This document shows positions 60,035 to 64,000 of a DNA stretch of 64,000 nucleotides, one piece after another (the first letter of the stretch is position 1; each line of letters opens with the position of its first letter). Location of the stretch: positions 1-64,000 of the forward strand of contig NZ_MASU01000013.1 in the NCBI RefSeq assembly GCF_003202235.1, written 5' to 3'. A program made the position numbers and the translations under genes. This stretch comes from Prauserella flavalba. Its GTDB lineage: Bacteria; Actinomycetota; Actinomycetes; Mycobacteriales; Pseudonocardiaceae. The notes beneath the pieces were generated by a model. It was not told where the DNA came from. It saw nothing but the letters and a program-made list of their open reading frames with translations, and did no database searches.

Positions 60035-60726
60035 CGGCCCGCCTCCTCCCTCAGCCAGCCTCGGTCGGCGGCCTTCACACCGGCCTGGAACCGGCTGCGT
60101 GCGCCCAGGCGGTTCATCAGGCTCGACACCATGCGGCGCACCGTGCGCACGGAAACGCCGAGTGCGGCGGCCGCCGACTCGTCGGTGCAGCCGTCGGCGA
60201 GCAGCGCGAGCAGTTCGCGGTCGCGGGCCGCCGGTGCTCCCGGCTCGGGCGGGTCGCCTGGGATCACCGGCACCGCCGAGGGCCAGAGCCGCTCGATCAG
60301 CTCGGTGACCGCCTCGACCACGCTCGGCAGGCCGAGCACGGCGATGTCGCCGGGACCGCCCGGCAGGATCGCGACCGCGCGGTCCACCACCAGCGCCTCG
60401 ACGGGCACCGCGGGCAGCGTGCGGACCTCCGCGCCCGCCTGGGCGAGCCTTCCGAGCCGCCGTGCGGGCTCGGCCACGGTGCGCGCGTGGTCGGGGAACA
60501 ACATGCGGTAGCGCACCCCTCGCCGCAGGCCTGTGTGGTCGATCCGGCGGAACGTGGTGACCGGGTCGTCCGACAGTGAGCTGACGACCAGCACCTCCCG
60601 CTGCGCCGAGGCGAGCTTCGCCGCCACCCGTGCGTGCCGCGATACCGGCCGGCACGCCGAGTGTCCACGAAGGACGGTGAGGCGGGGCTGCGTCTCGTGA
60701 CGGTCGAGCGGGGACTGGGTGATCAC
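60031..60726 (-). CDS. LuxR-type HTH regulator with TrmB-like sensor half (paralogue 2)
   Basis: A 231-residue paralogue of the 57529 gene: shared segments include LASAQREVLVVSSLSDD, RRGVRYRMLFPDHART, and the LuxR HTH LLALLADGCTDESAAAALGVSVRTVRRMV ending with RLGARSRFQAGVKAADRGWL. Starts at GTG 60726, with GGAGGA 6 bases upstream, overlapping the EccE stop (GTGA). It is embedded between EccE and the AAA+ gene, so it is likely to be made with them and may control the operon. Confidence 0.85.
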   Translation of the reverse strand: MITQSPLDRHETQPRLTVLRGHSACRPVSRHARVAAKLASAQREVLVVSSLSDDPVTTFRRIDHTGLRRGVRYRMLFPDHARTVAEPARRLGRLAQAGAEVRTLPAVPVEALVVDRAVAILPGGPGDIAVLGLPSVVEAVTELIERLWPSAVPVIPGDPPEPGAPAARDRELLALLADGCTDESAAAALGVSVRTVRRMVSSLMNRLGARSRFQAGVKAADRGWLREEAGR

Positions 60727-61982
60727 GGGTTTCCTCCGATCGGCAACGACGCGGCCACGGCCGGGGCGTGCTGGTTGTCCATGCGTTCGAGCCGCAGGCC
60801 GGGCAGGTGCATCCGCAGCAGCCGCTCGGCTGCGGCGTCGACCCCGGCGTCGGTGGTGGCCGCGACCCGCAGCACGGCGGCGTGCTCGGGAGCGGTGATC
60901 GCGATCGTGCACGCGGTGCCCGGCACGGCGGCCAGCAGCCGGTGCAGCACCTGGATCCTGGCCTGAACGGGGCGGTCTCCGAGCCCGGTCAGCCGGAGAC
61001 CGACCTGCGTGATCGGCCCGGCCCGCCAGTGGCGGCGCTCCTCGCGGATCATGCCCCGGCCGGGACCGGTGTGGGTGAGCGCCACGAGCGTCGAGAGCAG
61101 CTCGGGCTCGGTGAGCGCGGTCGCGCCGAGCCCGGCTCTGCGGAGCTTGCGGTGGAGCCTGCGAACAGTGTTGTTGAGCGCGACGAGCAGGTCGGCGTCG
61201 TCGGCGAAGTTCGGCTCCCGCAGCGCCCGCACGGCCAGCCACGCACGGGTGTGGTCGGTCTGCTGTGGACCGCGGTGCAGCACGAGCTGCAGCCGGATCG
61301 CGGGCAGCGCGGGGGAGGGCTCGCCGTTGTCCGCGAGCAGCGCACCCGACAGCGCGAGCTGGGCGAGCACGGCCGGTCCGGTGTCGACGGGGCGCAGCAC
61401 GGCGACGAGTTCCCCGGTGCGGCTCACCACGCCCGCCGACGTCCCAGCGAGCTCGACGGTGCGCGCGCCCGAGCCGGGTGCCAGCGCCCGCAGCAGCAGG
61501 TGACCCGCTTCCGTGTCGGGCAGGTCGCGTTGACGCCGCCGCAGCAGCAGCCGCGCCCGCTCGGTCAGCTCGTCGGAGAGCCAGCGCCCCCGGTACCGCA
61601 GCCCGGTCCACGCCAGCAGCGTCGCCGAGGTCAGCAGGAGTGCCGTCACCACCGGCCACGGCCTGCCGATCGCGAGGAACGCCAGCACGAGCGCCAGCTG
61701 CCAGCACACGATGCGCAGCACCGGCAGGTCGAGCGGCTCCCGTTGCCGTGGACGGTCCTGTGGTGGCTCGGCGGGCAGTCCCGTGTGGACGGGCGACGGT
61801 ACCGGTGCGGCGGGCCGGGTGTGGTTCCGCTGCCCGGTCTTCGGCCGCGTGGCGGGGCGCGGATGCGCCGCGACGGCCCGTGCGGCGGCGGCGACCGTCG
61901 CGACAGGCCGCGCGGCGGCACCCGGTGCGGCCACCGGGCGGGCCTCCGGGGCGACGGACTGCCGTTGCTGCTGCGCGGTCAT
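60723..61982 (-). CDS. Type VII secretion protein EccE-like
   Basis: A 419-residue protein. Residues 1-80 are Ala/Pro/Arg-rich and probably disordered; two membrane segments lie at about 85-125 (IVCWQLALVLAFLAIGRPWP, VVTALLLTSATLLAWTGLRY). A soluble domain follows, with LRPVDTGPAVLAQLALSGAL and WLAVRALREPNFADDADLLV, as in EccE proteins. EccE is a peripheral component of ESX membrane complexes. Other ESX core genes (EccB, EccC, EccD, mycosin, EsxA/B) are not in the window, so this may be a satellite operon. A 4-base overlap links it to the LuxR-type gene. Confidence 0.75.
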   Translation of the reverse strand: MTAQQQRQSVAPEARPVAAPGAAARPVATVAAAARAVAAHPRPATRPKTGQRNHTRPAAPVPSPVHTGLPAEPPQDRPRQREPLDLPVLRIVCWQLALVLAFLAIGRPWPVVTALLLTSATLLAWTGLRYRGRWLSDELTERARLLLRRRQRDLPDTEAGHLLLRALAPGSGARTVELAGTSAGVVSRTGELVAVLRPVDTGPAVLAQLALSGALLADNGEPSPALPAIRLQLVLHRGPQQTDHTRAWLAVRALREPNFADDADLLVALNNTVRRLHRKLRRAGLGATALTEPELLSTLVALTHTGPGRGMIREERRHWRAGPITQVGLRLTGLGDRPVQARIQVLHRLLAAVPGTACTIAITAPEHAAVLRVAATTDAGVDAAAERLLRMHLPGLRLERMDNQHAPAVAASLPIGGNP

Positions 61983-61993
61983 GGCCGGTGCCC

Positions 61994-63700
61994 TCACGCC
62001 ACCCGCACGGCGGGGGTCCCGAGGCCGGGTGCGCAGGTGCGGCAGCGTGCGTAGTGGCGCACGAGCCGGTGACCGGCGTAGCGCTCGCCCGGCAGCGCGT
62101 CGAGCAGGCTCACGTCCACGAGTGCCTCCAGGGCGGGTCGCACGGCTTCTGGCGTGCTGCCGAGCGCGCGGGCCGCGGTGGTCAGCTCGAACTCGCCGGG
62201 CAGCTCGCCGAGTGCCGACAGCGCCCCGCGCAGGGCCGGGGGCAGTTCCGCGAAGGCGCTCGCCAGCGCGTGCCGGTGCCCGAAGGACAACACCCCGCAC
62301 GGGCCCGTGCGGAGTTCGCGGGTCAACGCGTGCGGTGTCCACTCGGGACGCGTGTGCAGCTTCGCCGCCACGTCCCGCAGCGCTGCCGGTATCCCGCCGC
62401 ACCGCCGCACGACGGACGCGGTCACGTCCTCGCGGGCGAACGCGTCCGGTGCCGCCGCGCGGAAGAACGCCGCCGCATCCCGGTCGGCGAGCGGGCGCAG
62501 GCCGATCCGGACCGCACCGTCGACGTGCCAGTCCCGGTGCCGGGTGGTGACGAGCGTCAGGCTGGAGTCACCCGAGGGCAGCAGCGGCTCGATCTGGTCG
62601 CCGCTTTCGACGTGGTCGAGCACCAGCAGCACGCGGCGTCCGGCCAGCTCGGAGCGCCACAGCGCGGCCAGCTCCTCCGTTGAGCTCCCGGTGCCGGGGG
62701 TGCCGATGCCGCGCAGCAGCCGGGCGAGCACGCCGGTCACGTCGCGATAGGCGCGCAGGTCCACGAAGAACTGGCCGTCCGGGAACTCCTCGGCGAGCCC
62801 GTGCGCCGCGTGCACCGCGAGCGCGGTCTTGCCGACGCCGGGCAGGCCGTCCACCAGCACCACGCCGCCGCGTGCCCGGCGGATGGTGGCCAGCTCGGCC
62901 GAGCGGGCCGTGAAGTGCGCCGGGTCGCGGGGCAGCTCCCGCCGCGGCGCGCACGGCTCGCCGCTCGCCTCCCGGTACGCGGCCGTGAGCGCCCGGCCAG
63001 GACGCACTCTCAGCTCGGCGGCGAGCACGTGCCGGGCGCGGTCGTACGCGCGCAACGCCTCCGCGCGCCTGCCCAGCGCGTGCAGCGCGCGCACCAGGCT
63101 CGCCCACGGCCCCTCGCGCAGCGGATCGTCCTCGGTGAGCGCCTTCAGGGTGTGCACCGCCTCAGCGGTGCGGCCGAGCGCGAGCTGCGCCTCGGCGAGC
63201 TCCTCGCGCAGCTGATGCCGCAGCTCGACGAGCCTGGCAGCCTCGTAGTCGGCGCCCGCCACTCCCTCGAACGGCTGCCCGCGCCACAACCCCAGCGCGG
63301 CCTCGAACGCGCCGACCGCGGTGGTCAGCTCGCCCGCTTCCACCGCTGACCGTGCGGCGGCGGCGTGCCCGGCCGCCTGGTGCGCGTCGAGCTCTCCCGG
63401 TGCGAGCCGTAGCCGGTAGCGGCCCGGCGCGCTCTCGATCCTCGGCTCGCCGTCGTCGGAGACCAGCACGGGCAGCAGGCGCCGCAGCCGCCACACGTAC
63501 GTCTTCAGGTTCGCCTCTGCGGAGGCGGGCGGCGCGGCCGCTTCGTGCCATGTCGCGTCGATCAGCTCGGCACCGCTGACCCACGCGTTAGGGTGCAGCA
63601 ACAGCGTCGCCAGCACGGTCGCGGCCTTGCCGTGGCCGAGCCGGTGTACCTCGCCGTCGCGGCCGTGCACCTCCAACGGCCCCAGAACACGGAAGAGCAT
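61994..63700 (-). CDS. SARP/AfsR-type transcriptional regulator
   Basis: A 568-residue Streptomyces antibiotic regulatory protein type regulator. The N-terminal OmpR-like wHTH (LFRVLGPLEVHGRDGEVHRLG, KTYVWRLRRLLP) is followed by a bacterial transcriptional activation domain, about 95-245 (LDAHQAAGHAAAARSAVEAG, YDRARHVLAAELRVRPG). An NB-ARC-type ATPase starts near 265, with Walker A DGLPGVGKTALAVHAAHGLA and Walker B-like RVLLVLDHVES. The C-terminus is short compared with AfsR and ends in a Cys pair (RCRTC). It lies 11 bases upstream of the EccE gene, so it may head that operon; divergent from the response regulator. Confidence 0.9.
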   Translation of the reverse strand: MLFRVLGPLEVHGRDGEVHRLGHGKAATVLATLLLHPNAWVSGAELIDATWHEAAAPPASAEANLKTYVWRLRRLLPVLVSDDGEPRIESAPGRYRLRLAPGELDAHQAAGHAAAARSAVEAGELTTAVGAFEAALGLWRGQPFEGVAGADYEAARLVELRHQLREELAEAQLALGRTAEAVHTLKALTEDDPLREGPWASLVRALHALGRRAEALRAYDRARHVLAAELRVRPGRALTAAYREASGEPCAPRRELPRDPAHFTARSAELATIRRARGGVVLVDGLPGVGKTALAVHAAHGLAEEFPDGQFFVDLRAYRDVTGVLARLLRGIGTPGTGSSTEELAALWRSELAGRRVLLVLDHVESGDQIEPLLPSGDSSLTLVTTRHRDWHVDGAVRIGLRPLADRDAAAFFRAAAPDAFAREDVTASVVRRCGGIPAALRDVAAKLHTRPEWTPHALTRELRTGPCGVLSFGHRHALASAFAELPPALRGALSALGELPGEFELTTAARALGSTPEAVRPALEALVDVSLLDALPGERYAGHRLVRHYARCRTCAPGLGTPAVRVA

Positions 63701-63735
63701 GGCAGCAACGATCGCGGCACGAACATGAGGTTCCG

Positions 63736-64000
63736 ATGACAGCGACAGCACGAGTGCTGGTGGTCGAGGACAACGAGGACCTGCGCGTGGCGGTGACCAC
63801 CGAGCTCGCCGCACACGGGTTCCGGGTCGACGAGGCCGGGGACCTGGCGACGGCCGACGCCGTGCTGACCGGTGCCCACCACGACTGCGTGGTGTTCGAC
63901 CGGATGCTGCCCGACGGCGACGCGGCGACCTACGTCTACGAGCGCAGGCAGCGGGGCTGGGCGGTGCCCGTCTTGTTCCTGACCGCCCGCGACACCGTCG
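63736..64000 (+). CDS. Response regulator, N-terminal receiver domain (cut by window end)
   Basis: The first 88 residues of a two-component response regulator. They show RVLVVEDNEDLRVAVTTELA with the acidic pocket, DCVVFDRMLPDGDAATYV with the phosphoacceptor Asp, and VLFLTARDTV with the conserved Thr. The rest, including the output domain, lies outside the window; the spacing is that of OmpR-type regulators. GAGG lies 5 bases before the ATG. It is divergent from the SARP gene across a 35-base gap, so they share a very compact promoter region. Confidence 0.9.
   Translation, partial: MTATARVLVVEDNEDLRVAVTTELAAHGFRVDEAGDLATADAVLTGAHHDCVVFDRMLPDGDAATYVYERRQRGWAVPVLFLTARDTV

Noticed and set aside
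1-64000. CRISPR arrays, tRNA or rRNA genes
   Set aside because: No regularly spaced direct repeats and no recognisable RNA gene signatures were seen by eye; a covariance-model scan was not possible.

Overview
The window is high-GC actinobacterial chromosome. Dense ATGA/GTGA overlaps, frequent GTG starts, a SARP-type activator, an EccE-like type VII secretion protein and many GntR/TetR/IclR/ArsR regulators suggest a Pseudonocardiales-type soil actinomycete (Amycolatopsis/Pseudonocardia-like). The genus is an inference, because no rRNA or other marker gene is present. No tRNA, rRNA or CRISPR array was recognised.

Layout. (1) 1-500 is a decayed XRE-type regulator. (2) 593-16202 is one long plus-strand catabolic operon: a TAXI-type TRAP transporter (binding protein and fused permease), an AtuA/DUF1446 protein, hydantoinase/oxoprolinase-like B and A subunits, an ADP-forming acyl-CoA synthetase, the small and large subunits of a coenzyme B12-dependent glutamate-mutase-like enzyme with its GlmL-type accessory protein, a DUF4387 protein, an acyl-CoA dehydrogenase and a GntR/FCD regulator. 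No methylaspartate ammonia-lyase is present, and two residues that hold glutamate in the characterised mutase are replaced. The cluster therefore looks like an undescribed pathway for importing, rearranging and CoA-activating an organic acid. (3) 16993-28385 is an aromatic-acid type cluster: a tripartite tricarboxylate transporter, an IclR regulator, a two-subunit Rieske dioxygenase with ferredoxin and ferredoxin reductase, an MFS transporter, a GntR/FCD regulator, a 3-hydroxyisobutyrate-dehydrogenase-like enzyme and a class II aldolase/decarboxylase. (4) 28838-34335 has an ArsR/AHSA1 pair, then a second AtuA + DUF4387 pair with its own UTRA-type GntR regulator, matching operator sites and a TRAP permease. 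(5) 34919-39189 is a carbohydrate-type ABC importer.

(6) 39212-44914 is a worn region with pieces of DUF3040, SDR, IS21 IstB and unknown genes. Intact stress or regulatory genes sit among them: SRPBCC proteins, ArsR, a DHFR-fold reductase and an HxlR-SCP2 regulator. (7) 44915-52954 is a complete four-gene TIGR02677-02680 cluster, recognised as a Wadjet-type (JetABCD) anti-plasmid defence system. (8) 53238-57521 holds an aromatic amino acid lyase homologue with an unusual MIO triad, an alpha/beta hydrolase, and a divergent TetR/aldo-keto reductase pair sharing a palindromic operator. (9) 57529-64000 has two paralogous LuxR-type regulators, a beta-helix/AAA+ fusion, an EccE-like protein, a SARP regulator and the start of a response regulator. 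This is probably a type VII secretion accessory operon with its regulators.

The window thus combines three import-plus-catabolism units, each with a local regulator, with a defence island bordered by gene remnants and a secretion/regulatory block. Long antisense ORFs over the big operons are shadows of high-GC coding and are not annotated.
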